Shown: positions 19,509 to 27,385 of the stretch, piece after piece
Layout of the letters: every line of letters starts with the position of its first letter
How positions within the stretch are numbered: the stretch's first letter is position 1
Source of the DNA: Desulfocurvibacter africanus subsp. africanus DSM 2603
GTDB lineage: Bacteria > Desulfobacterota > Desulfovibrionia > Desulfovibrionales > Desulfovibrionaceae
Direction: 5' to 3'
NCBI RefSeq assembly: GCF_000422545.1
Contig: NZ_AULZ01000010.1
Coordinates: 120,473-184,472 of the forward strand
DNA length: 64,000 nt
Notes under the pieces: model-generated
Databases searched by the model: none
What the model was told of the DNA's origin: nothing
Seen by the model: only the letters and a program-made list of their open reading frames with translations
Translations under genes and position numbers: made by a program

Positions 19509-19715
19509 CTGTCCTTTCCCGAATTTGACCATCAGGGCTGCACGCCTATATCCCCCACCTTGCCCGCGACGCATATGCCTGGTCAAAGCTCTGTCAGGTT
19601 CGTCCGCGGAAAATCATGTCTTGCGCACCCGTTTCGTTCGGCTATGCTGACGGCTAACTCCTGACCCGAGCATTCCACCCTGCCCAGTTCAGGGCTTTAG
19701 CCGAAGGAGCAAGCC

Positions 19716-20714
19716 ATGCTCGAACGCATGCGTCATCTAGTGGAAGCACGCTGGCCCAGCCAGCACCGCCAGACACCAAGGCGAGATGCCCGGCTCGACG
19801 AGACAGTGGATCGGGTCGCGCAGATCGTCTCGCCCAAGATCAAGGCCATGCACGATTACCGACGGCGGCTTCGCGAGCCGGTTCAGCAAGCCCTGGATTT
19901 CTTCAGGCAAGCCGCCGATTCGCTCGTGGGTCCGGTAGTCATGGAGCCGGGCCTCTGGCGCACGGACCCGCTGCTCAATGCATGTTTCAGCTCCATGGAG
20001 CAGATGGGCGGATTCCTGCGCAACAGCGAGTCCCTGCGTCGACAGGCAGCCAAGTCCAGCCAAGGCGAGATATACTTCCTGCTGACCATGGACCGCCGGG
20101 AGGAGTCCACCCTCGGCTGCGTTGTGGAGTGCGAGGTGGCCCGCAGGGACGTGCTGCAGACCGTGGTCACCTTCAGCGACCATCGGGCCCATGCCCCCGC
20201 CGCGACCTTGGAAGAAGCTCGTGAAACCATGGCACGCGGAGCATTGGAGCATCTCGCGGCCAGGGCCAGAGCGCACATCGTGGACAACCGCAAACAGATC
20301 GAGGAGCTGGAGCGCGCCAGGGCCATGCTCAAAAGCGAACTGAAGTTGCTGGAGCTGGAACGCCACGGGCTGGGCGAGGCATTCGTCGATGCCGACATGC
20401 GCCGCAAGTTGTCCGAGGGCGAGCAAGCCTTGCACGAGCTGGCTTCGAATATGGCCCAGCTAAGGTCGGAGTTCGTGGAGTTGGCGGACTATCTGGAATT
20501 CGCAGTGAGGGCTTTCGAGGAGCCTGGAGAGTTCGTCACCTTCAGCACCGTAACCTTGGTGGTGAACAGACAAGGCATCAAGGACTACCAGGGTCAGGAC
20601 GACCCCAGCCGCCCCATCCGCTTCAGCGAGATACGCCTTGCGGACAGGACGCGCGCGGCGTTCGTGGCCCGCTGCTCGGTGGCGGATGTTCTGGCGGATC
20701 CTGATAGAGGATGA
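19716..20714 (+). CDS. Hypothetical protein with central coiled coil
   Basis: No family is recognised. The 332-residue protein appears soluble, without signal peptide or membrane helices. Residues ~175-260 are rich in Glu/Arg/Leu heptads (IEELERARAMLKSELKLLELE) and should form a coiled coil. A C-terminal segment (EFVTFSTVTLVVNRQGIK) looks like a beta-rich domain. An AAGGAG site lies 8 bp ahead of the ATG. It stands alone between the plsY hairpin and the convergent RRM gene. Function unknown. Confidence 0.7.
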   Translation: MLERMRHLVEARWPSQHRQTPRRDARLDETVDRVAQIVSPKIKAMHDYRRRLREPVQQALDFFRQAADSLVGPVVMEPGLWRTDPLLNACFSSMEQMGGFLRNSESLRRQAAKSSQGEIYFLLTMDRREESTLGCVVECEVARRDVLQTVVTFSDHRAHAPAATLEEARETMARGALEHLAARARAHIVDNRKQIEELERARAMLKSELKLLELERHGLGEAFVDADMRRKLSEGEQALHELASNMAQLRSEFVELADYLEFAVRAFEEPGEFVTFSTVTLVVNRQGIKDYQGQDDPSRPIRFSEIRLADRTRAAFVARCSVADVLADPDRG

Positions 20715-20767
20715 GGCTTGCGATGCTGGTTCGGCCCATAGCCCGCGGCCGGACGTGCTGCGGGCGA

Positions 20768-20802
20768 ATAAAAAGCCCCAGCCTCGTGGGAGGCTGGGGC
20801 TT
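20768..20802 (-). terminator. Rho-independent terminator of the RRM gene
   Basis: On the minus strand a 13-bp perfect stem (20790-20802 with 20773-20785, four-base loop) is followed by TTTTTATT. It lies about 40 bp after the stop of the RRM gene and is a classic intrinsic terminator. Confidence 0.9.
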
Positions 20803-20842
20803 GGCTTGCAATCGCTTTCGGCTCAGGCCGAAAGGGAACGCT

Positions 20843-21148
20843 CTACCAGGAGCGCTTATTGTAGGAGGGGCGTCCGCCGCTGCCGCCGCCGGCCGGGCGA
20901 GGAGCGCGCTCCTGAGCTTCGTTGACCTTCAGGGCGCGACCGCTGAAGTCCTGGCCGTCCAGGGCCTCGATGGCGGCACGGGCACCGTCGTCATCCATCT
21001 CGACGAAGCCGAATCCGCGCAGGCGGCCGGTCTCGCGATCGGTGATGAGGCTCACCGACTTGACTTCGCCGTAGGCGGAGAACAGGTTACGGATTTCTTC
21101 GTCGTAAGTGGAAAAAGGCAGATTGCCGACGTACAGTTTCTTGGACAT
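20843..21148 (-). CDS. RRM-type RNA-binding protein
   Basis: The 101-residue product has a single RNA-recognition motif with RNP2 (LYVGNLPF) at residues 4-11 and RNP1 (RGFGFVEM) near 45, followed by a short Gly/Arg/Pro-rich tail. Such proteins bind single-stranded RNA and are often cold- or stress-induced. The ATG at 21148 (MSKKLYVGN) is chosen because it has TTGGAG upstream and starts the family homology; an open frame extends upstream without support. A strong terminator follows. Confidence 0.93.
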   Translation of the reverse strand: MSKKLYVGNLPFSTYDEEIRNLFSAYGEVKSVSLITDRETGRLRGFGFVEMDDDGARAAIEALDGQDFSGRALKVNEAQERAPRPAGGGSGGRPSYNKRSW

Positions 21149-21353
21149 TGGTGTTAGCTCCAATCGGTTTTCGGCACTACTTCTCATCAACTCGGAGCCA
21201 AGCACACGCAACGGTCCAAGACTCAATGGGGATTCATGCCCTTACTATTGAAAGGACATATTAAGCCTATTTCGGGCATTGGGCAATGGGGGCCCAAGAA
21301 TAAAAATTCCCGCCCATTCAACCCGGCTGAAAGAGACCCGGAGCCTTGAGTGT

Positions 21354-22619
21354 CTATCCCGTGAGTATCCTGGCGATATCCTCCAGCCCCATGGCGTTGA
21401 GCACGTTTTCGGGCGCGACTCGGCCACGGCGGGCCTGCCCGATTCCCCAGACCATGTTTTCCATGGCCTCCAGCGAATGCGCATCGGTGCACACGGCCAG
21501 CAGGCAGCCGACCTCGCGCGCCAGATCGCAGTGGTATCCGTTCAGGTCCAGGCGGTCGCGCTTGGCGTTGACCTCCAGGATACGCCCGCGCTCGGCTGCA
21601 CCCACGATGATTCGACCCATGTGCGCGCCGTGTGCATCCTGGTTGCACAACAGCCGTCCGGTGGGGTGAGCCAGGACGCGGAAGCGCGGATGGTCCATGG
21701 CCTTCAGGATGCGCGTTGTCTGCTGCTCGGCCGGCAGGTCTAAGTGGGTATGAATGGAGCAGATGGTGTAATCGAGCTTGGCCAGCATTGCTTCGGACAG
21801 ACCCAGCGAGCCGTCGGCAAGGATTTCCACCTCGGCGCCCTTGAGCAGCCGGATGTCCAGCTTCTCGTTGAGTCGATCAATCTCCTCCCACTGACGGGCC
21901 AGGTCGCGCTCGTGAATACCCCAACCGCCTTCCACACGGTGGGCATGATCCGTGATGCCCAGATAGGCGTAACCGAGTTCCTGGGCTTTGAGGGCCATTT
22001 CCTCCAGGCTGGCTTTGCCGTCGGACCAGTTTGTATGCACGTGCAGATCGCCGCGCAGATCGGCGCGGGCGATGAGCCTGGGCAACTCCCCTTCGCTGGC
22101 CTCGATCATCTCCTCGCCGCCTTCGCGCAACTCGGGCGGTACGTAAGGCAGACCCACGAGGGCATAAATATCTTCTTCCTCGGCCCCACCCAGGCGGCGC
22201 GCGCCCCGGAATACGCCCTGCTCGCCGATGGTCAGGCCCTGCTCGCCGGCCAGGGACGCGACCGCGGCCACATGGACATAGGTTCCCGTGCGCAGGAACA
22301 TGGCCGCGCCGAAGCAGTCGTCGGGCACGAGCACGATCTCCGCCGGCAAGCCGCCCTCCAGGCGCACCTCCCTGCGGCTCATGAGGTCATCGGAATGGCC
22401 CTGGCCGCCCGCTAGGCCCGACAAGCCGGACAGGGTCGTGGAACTCTTGGCCTTGTCCCCGACGCCGGCCACGATGGTCACGGACCTGACGGTTTCCATG
22501 TGCCTGCGCGCGGAGCCGGCCAGCGCCACGCGACGGATGCCCGGCGCGCCTTGCAAGGCCTTTAACAGTCCGTGGGCGGCATCCACCGCCACGGGCAGGG
22601 GAAAGCATTGCTCGGCCAT
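21354..22619 (-). CDS. PolX-derived protein: degenerate polymerase palm plus PHP domain
   Basis: The 421-residue protein matches the C-terminal two thirds of bacterial family-X DNA polymerase. The N-terminal 8-kDa/fingers part is absent (PolX is about 570 residues). In the palm, LAGSARRHMETVRSVTIV keeps the GS-RR-ET framework, but the metal-binding Asp residues expected after ETV are replaced, so nucleotidyl transfer is unlikely. The PHP domain (about 185-420) is intact, with RGDLHVHTNWSDG, GITDHAH, HTHLD, LAHPTG and CTDAHS metal ligands. A 3'-5' exonuclease or phosphoesterase role is inferred. Upstream spacing to the M50 protease gene is 96 bp. Confidence 0.85.
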   Translation of the reverse strand: MAEQCFPLPVAVDAAHGLLKALQGAPGIRRVALAGSARRHMETVRSVTIVAGVGDKAKSSTTLSGLSGLAGGQGHSDDLMSRREVRLEGGLPAEIVLVPDDCFGAAMFLRTGTYVHVAAVASLAGEQGLTIGEQGVFRGARRLGGAEEEDIYALVGLPYVPPELREGGEEMIEASEGELPRLIARADLRGDLHVHTNWSDGKASLEEMALKAQELGYAYLGITDHAHRVEGGWGIHERDLARQWEEIDRLNEKLDIRLLKGAEVEILADGSLGLSEAMLAKLDYTICSIHTHLDLPAEQQTTRILKAMDHPRFRVLAHPTGRLLCNQDAHGAHMGRIIVGAAERGRILEVNAKRDRLDLNGYHCDLAREVGCLLAVCTDAHSLEAMENMVWGIGQARRGRVAPENVLNAMGLEDIARILTG

Positions 22620-22715
22620 GATTGGTCCTCATCCAAAGGTGTATTTCCGCTCGATTGATCGGAACCCTAACCGCTGACGGCACATCTGTCCACGCCAGCA
22701 GACCGTGTGTCCGGT

Positions 22716-23843
22716 TCAGCTCTCCAGCTGCAAGCGCACCGATACCGCCGTGGATACATCCTTCAGGGTGATCAGACCGGCCAGCCGACCTTCCTCGACC
22801 ACCAGGAAGCGGCTGTTGCCGCTGGTGGTCATACGGTCCAGGGCCTCGCCAAGGTCCATGTCCGGCGGCAGGACAAGCTCCGCCGTGAACGGACTGAGCA
22901 CGTCGGCCACCTTGCGCCACCCGCGCTCCTCGCGCGGCACCGTGCGCACGTCTTTGATGCGCACGGCCCCTACCAGCCGTCCATTGTCCAGCACCGGATA
23001 CATGTCATGATGGTGCTTGTAGATGAAATCCTCCACGAACTCCGTAAGCAGCAGATCGGGAGCGACCGTGACCGGATCGCGCACCATGAGGTCGCGCACC
23101 CGTTCGCCTTGCAGGCGCTGCCGAACCACGACCTGACGGTAGGAGGACTGGGCCGCGCTGCGCAGGAAGATGCCGATAACCAGGTACCACAGCCCGCCAA
23201 CCAGCGCGCCGGCGAGCATGTTGAGCAGCCCCAGACCAATGAGTATGGCCCCGATGATGGCGCCCAGGGACGCGGCTATGCACGTGGCCCAGGTCAGGTC
23301 TTTTTTCCAACGCCAGAGTAGCGAGCGAATGATGCGGCCGCCGTCCAAAGGGAAAGCCGGCAGAAGATTGAAAGCGGCCAGAATGAAATTGATGAAAGCG
23401 AGGTAGGCCGTGACGCCGAGAACCGGCGCCGGCCAGCCGACGGAATCGCCCCAGCGGTACACGCCCCAGAAGGCAAAGCCGAGCAGTATGCTGGAGAACG
23501 GCCCGGCTGCGGCCATCCACAGCTCGGTGCGCGCCGAGCGCGGCTCTTCGGTCATCTCGGATACTCCGCCGAAGAGAAACAGCGTGATGCCGCGCATGGG
23601 CAAGCCCATGCGCCGAGCCACCACCGAATGCCAAAACTCGTGGAAGATAATGGAAGCAAACAGTCCCAGAGCGCCTACGGCGGCCATGGCCCAATATGTG
23701 GGAACGTCCAGTCGCGGGTAGTAGCTGGGGAAAAATCCCACGGCCAGTGACCATGTCACCAGCACGACGATGATGATCCAGCTTGCGTCTATGCTGACTT
23801 CGAAGCCGAATAAGGTGAATAGCTTGATCTTTCTGCCGAACAT
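22716..23843 (-). CDS. Site-2-protease family metalloprotease with CBS domains
   Basis: The 375-residue membrane protein has several transmembrane helices, the zinc motif HEFWH with His68, Glu69 and His72, and the second ligand site FPLDGGR near 165. A C-terminal pair of CBS domains (about 245-370; DLMVRDPVTVAP and DVLSPFTAELVLPP) probably binds adenine nucleotides. This is the SpoIVFB-like M50 subclass, which cleaves transmembrane substrates. The ATG at 23843 has GGAGG ahead; the frame is open upstream into the antiporter gene, but that extension is out of register with it. It is cotranscribed with the antiporter, 17 bp apart. Confidence 0.9.
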   Translation of the reverse strand: MFGRKIKLFTLFGFEVSIDASWIIIVVLVTWSLAVGFFPSYYPRLDVPTYWAMAAVGALGLFASIIFHEFWHSVVARRMGLPMRGITLFLFGGVSEMTEEPRSARTELWMAAAGPFSSILLGFAFWGVYRWGDSVGWPAPVLGVTAYLAFINFILAAFNLLPAFPLDGGRIIRSLLWRWKKDLTWATCIAASLGAIIGAILIGLGLLNMLAGALVGGLWYLVIGIFLRSAAQSSYRQVVVRQRLQGERVRDLMVRDPVTVAPDLLLTEFVEDFIYKHHHDMYPVLDNGRLVGAVRIKDVRTVPREERGWRKVADVLSPFTAELVLPPDMDLGEALDRMTTSGNSRFLVVEEGRLAGLITLKDVSTAVSVRLQLES

Positions 23844-23860
23844 CCGCGCCTCCTTCAGTT

Positions 23861-25096
23861 CTACCCGGGGCTCAACTTGTCGAGCATGACCTTGACCAAC
23901 ACAGCCCCGACGATGCAGGTCAGCACGCTCGATAATACCACAGCCGCGAAGATGGCATCCGGGACCGCCCAGTCCCCCAGCCCCTGGCCCATCTGCATGA
24001 TGATCATGGTGACTTCGGCCCGCGGCGCCATGCTCACGCCCACAAGCAAGGCTGCCCGCCTGTTCTCCAGGAACCAGACCGGCAGCCCGTTGCCAAGGAG
24101 CTTGCCAAGCAGCGCGGCCAGCAGGAGCACCAGACTGGCCAGTCCGGCCATGGGCAATGATGCCGGGGCGATGCGCAAGCCGATGCCGATGAAGAAGAAA
24201 GGGCTGAGCAGCTCGTAGATGGGCGTGAAGCCGCGGTCCAGCGGCAGCGCCCTTGGGTCGCGGCTGAAGGCCAGTCCGGCGAAGAAGGCTCCGATGGCCA
24301 GGGAAAAACCGAGCAGGCCGGCCAGTGCTGCCAAGATGAAGCCCAGGGCGGTCATGGTCAAATTCAGGTCCGCCGGCACTTCCCAGTGGCGCAGGAAAGC
24401 CATGAGCGGACGCTCCAGATAGCGGGCGAAGGCGAAGCAGACCGCGGTGAACAGGGCCAACTTGGCCAGAGTCAGCCCAAGGACGGTCTCGAAGGCCTCC
24501 AGCCTTACGTGGCCAGTGCGCAGGTCGGAGGCCAAGGCCAGAACCAGGCCGAGGATGATCACCCCCGCGATGTCGTCCATTTCTGCCACGTCCACGAGCA
24601 ACGCGCCGGTCCGCGTGTTCAGCGAACCCGCCGCCTGCCATACGCTCACGGTCACGCCCACGCTCGTGGCGGTCAACGCTGAAGCCACGATGACGCTCTG
24701 GGTCAGGTCCAGGGACAGCAGCCAGCGGCAGGCCCCATAGGCGACGATGCCGGCCAGACAGATGTCTCCGACCGCCACCAGGCTGGCGCGACCGATCTGG
24801 GACCTGAGCCTGCGTAGATTGCTTTCGAGTCCCACCCTGAACAGAAGCGCTACCAGGCCCGCGTCGCCCAGGAAAAGAAAAATGTCCCTGCTCTCTGGAT
24901 ACGGCGCGCCCCAGCCCTGCTCCACAAGCCGCAGCCCCAAGCCCAGGCCGATATATCCCACCAGGGGTGGCAGGATGCCGCGGCTGAAGAAGGCCTTGAT
25001 CAGCATGGCCAAGCCTATGGTCAAACCCAGGACGAGGATGGTCACGGACAGATCGTGCGTACTCTCCACAGGCGGACTCCAATTATCCTGCGCCAC
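23861..25096 (-). CDS. CPA2-family cation:proton antiporter
   Basis: The 411-residue protein has about 12 transmembrane helices and the Kef/NapA-type features VALLFRVGLESN, ALTATSVGVTVS and VDVAEMDDIAGVI with two adjacent acidic residues typical of the ion site. It exchanges Na+ or K+ for protons. No RCK/TrkA-N regulatory domain follows, so it is a short CPA2 member. First gene of a two-gene unit with the M50 protease, whose CBS domains might sense the energy state. Confidence 0.9.
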   Translation of the reverse strand: MAQDNWSPPVESTHDLSVTILVLGLTIGLAMLIKAFFSRGILPPLVGYIGLGLGLRLVEQGWGAPYPESRDIFLFLGDAGLVALLFRVGLESNLRRLRSQIGRASLVAVGDICLAGIVAYGACRWLLSLDLTQSVIVASALTATSVGVTVSVWQAAGSLNTRTGALLVDVAEMDDIAGVIILGLVLALASDLRTGHVRLEAFETVLGLTLAKLALFTAVCFAFARYLERPLMAFLRHWEVPADLNLTMTALGFILAALAGLLGFSLAIGAFFAGLAFSRDPRALPLDRGFTPIYELLSPFFFIGIGLRIAPASLPMAGLASLVLLLAALLGKLLGNGLPVWFLENRRAALLVGVSMAPRAEVTMIIMQMGQGLGDWAVPDAIFAAVVLSSVLTCIVGAVLVKVMLDKLSPG

Positions 25097-25490
25097 GGCA
25101 GCGTCTCTACGGCCCAGGGCGCACTCAAGCTAGCATGACGACATTGCCTTGGCCAAGCAGGTTGAGAAATCCGGCTGATCGGGCGTTGCGCATCACTTTT
25201 GCCGACACGCTCCGGCAATGGACATATGTGGCCTCTTCTCAGTTCATCCAATCCACTCACCACTCTATATAAAACAACTCTTGCTATCTTGAGCACATAC
25301 AGCCGGTTTGCCGACCCAAAGCAGTCGTGCCCTTCCAATTCCAGCAAGACAATGGCGCGCGGGCATTCCTACATAATTCAACAAGCGTTCGCCAAATCCG
25401 GCGCAATTTCCGGATTACATGGTCTTTATAGTGGCTGGTTGATTGATCAAGCGCCTGGACTTTTACCAGACCGAGGACTCAATGAAGATT
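25097..25490. other. Divergent intergenic region
   Basis: About 390 bp between the antiporter (-) and the decayed chemoreceptor (+). It holds AT-rich blocks such as CTCTATATAAAAC near 25260 that could be promoter elements on either strand, but no element can be assigned firmly and no gene is supported. Confidence 0.4.
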
Positions 25491-26635
25491 GGAACAAAGA
25501 TACTTGCCGCGGGCGTCAGCCTCGTTGCGGCGACCGCCGCATGCATCGTGGCCATTATCTTGTGGAAGCAAGGACAGCTTCAAGTTTAAATGCACGAGAC
25601 CTTCGAAGGGCAGGCGCAGCAGCAGATCACGCTCGCCGGTCACGACGCCTTGGGGCTAGTGAAGTCCCAGCATGAAAGCCTGACCAAGCTCCTTGAGGGC
25701 AACATGCGCGTGATGCGCGAGCTCACCGATACATCCGGCGGTTTCTCGCTGGCGCGCGAGACCGTGGAGTGGCGAGCCGTAAATCAGGTCAGCGGGAACG
25801 CCTCGCTGGCAAGGCTGCCGCGCATGATGCTCGGAGGCGAGTGGCTGGGCCAGAACGTGGACCCCATCCGACCCATACCGTTGTGGATAAGCTGCGCACC
25901 CTGGTGGACTGTACGGCCACCGTCTTCCAGGTCTTGAACGAGCGTGGCGATCTGCTGCGCGTGGCCACCAAAATCGCGGCCAACGGCACCTACATTCCGG
26001 GCAACAGCCCCGTGGCCCAGGCAATTAGCTCCGGCCGCGGCTACCAGGGCCGAGCCTACGTGGTCGACGCCTGGTATCTAACCAGCTACGAGCCCCTTCG
26101 CGCTCCCGACGGCCGAGTCATCGGCGCGTTGTATGTAGGGGTTCTGCAGGAAAACGTGGCCGCCCTGCGCCAAGCAATAAAAAACGCAGGCATCGGCAAG
26201 AACGATTACCTGTTTGTCGTGGGCGGACGCGGCGAAGAGCAGATCAGCAAGGCCGTGCGCGACCAGGACAGCACCGTGCAGCACAACGCCGCTTCAGCCG
26301 AGGAGCTGGCCTCCACGAGCGAGGAGCTTTCCGGCCAGGCCGAGCACCTGCGTGCGACCATCGGCTACTTCCGGCTGAACGACAGTGGCATTGTCAGATC
26401 CCGGACCTTGCGCCTAGGCGAGCCCACACGTTCCGCCCTGCCCTCCCGCCGCGCCGCGACCGCGCTTGCACCTGCGTTATCAGAGCGAGCGCCTGCGCTA
26501 CCCGAACGCAAGGCCATGGCTATTCGGGCCGGGAACGAAGGCACGACCTTGCGTGCCGCTGGAGACAAAATTCCGGCGTAGCAGCCCAAGCGCATCAATC
26601 TGGACTTGGCGGATGAAGAGTTTGAGCGATTTTAG
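25491..26635 (+). pseudogene. Decayed methyl-accepting chemotaxis protein (Cache-type sensor)
   Basis: The remnant starts with a normal membrane anchor (MKIGTKILAAGVSLVAATAA). Codon 33 is an in-frame TAA (25587-25589). The Cache-type sensor continues in the same frame to GEWLGQNVDP, then shifts frame near 25870-25885 to THTVVDKLRTLV, and runs on to PLRAPDGRVIGALYVGV. Shortly after ENVAALRQAI the HAMP and almost all of the signalling domain are missing, joining to the distal end AASAEELASTSEELSGQAE. A TAG at 26579 then precedes the native tail INLDLADEEFERF ending at 26635. Two nonsense codons, one frameshift and one large deletion make this a clear pseudogene. Confidence 0.9.
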
Positions 26636-27196
26636 CCAGCCTTGAGCAAAAGCAAATCCAGTATGGGCCTGCTCGCGTGCGCTTTCGTCGTGAGCAGGCC
26701 TTTTCAGCGCACTTCGTTCCCCCAGACCAACCTGCCCGTCGATCCGCAAGGTGTATGCCGTGGTGGAAGGCGCATCCACAGCCCGAACTTCGATTACGTA
26801 TTGCACATCGACATCCAGGAAGCGGACGATCTCCCTTGACGCGCCATCGGAATCCGCCCTGGCGAGCAACAAGCCGTTCCGGTCGTAGAGGAGCAGATCC
26901 AGATCGTTGGCCCCAAATCCGCTGAGGGTCATGGTGTACGACCCGCTCACGAACACGGAAAAGATGAAGAAGTCCGCGAAATCATCGCCCTGATCCACGG
27001 TCCCAATGACTGTAACTCCCACGGGGATGCCGGTGGCCTGGACGAGCGTGTCGTTGGGCTCGTTCTCGGACACGAGGTCGGTAGTGTCATCAGGCTCGTT
27101 GTCTGTGCACCCCGCAAAAGCGAGGATGCAAAACAGCAGGATGGCGAGAAAGCAGATCCCGGCGTTTGAGCCGGAGACCAAACGCAGCCCAGGCAT
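26498..27196 (-). CDS. Secreted lipoprotein with PPC-like beta domain
   Basis: The 232-residue product has a signal peptide with lipobox LAFAGC near residue 29, an acidic linker (DNEPDDTTDL) and a bacterial pre-peptidase C-terminal-like domain (ENEPNDTLVQATGI to TAYTLRIDGQV, about 43-155), which is usually an extracellular beta-sandwich. After that the sequence becomes low-complexity and runs antisense through the chemoreceptor terminator and into the pseudogene. The last ~75 residues are therefore probably not native and the original stop was lost or moved. Start ATG 27196 has GGAGGAG upstream. Function unknown. Confidence 0.75.
   Translation of the reverse strand: MPGLRLVSGSNAGICFLAILLFCILAFAGCTDNEPDDTTDLVSENEPNDTLVQATGIPVGVTVIGTVDQGDDFADFFIFSVFVSGSYTMTLSGFGANDLDLLLYDRNGLLLARADSDGASREIVRFLDVDVQYVIEVRAVDAPSTTAYTLRIDGQVGLGERSALKRPAHDESAREQAHTGFAFAQGWLKSLKLFIRQVQIDALGLLRRNFVSSGTQGRAFVPGPNSHGLAFG
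26666..26704 (+). terminator. Terminator of the former chemoreceptor gene
   Basis: Arms 26666-26674 and 26692-26700 (GGCCTGCTC with GAGCAGGCC) are followed by TTTT, about 30 bp after the native chemoreceptor stop at 26635. Confidence 0.75.
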
Positions 27197-27385
27197 AACC
27201 GCTCCTCCTCTCCTCCGTCCCCTGGCTGCAGCATACGGTTGATAGAGGGCGAGCGGTCAATGATTTGTGACGTGAGGACTGGGTGCGGGATCTTCAGCAA
27301 ATGAAAGGCCATGGCTTGTGGGGGCTGCCATGGCGAAGAGATGGTATATCGAAGGCCGAATGGAATAAAATGGAACGGTTTCTAC

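Noticed and set aside
22716..25082. One 788-residue frame joining the M50 protease with sequence across the antiporter
   Set aside because: The upstream part is out of register with the antiporter and low-complexity. The protease has its own ATG and GGAGG at 23843.
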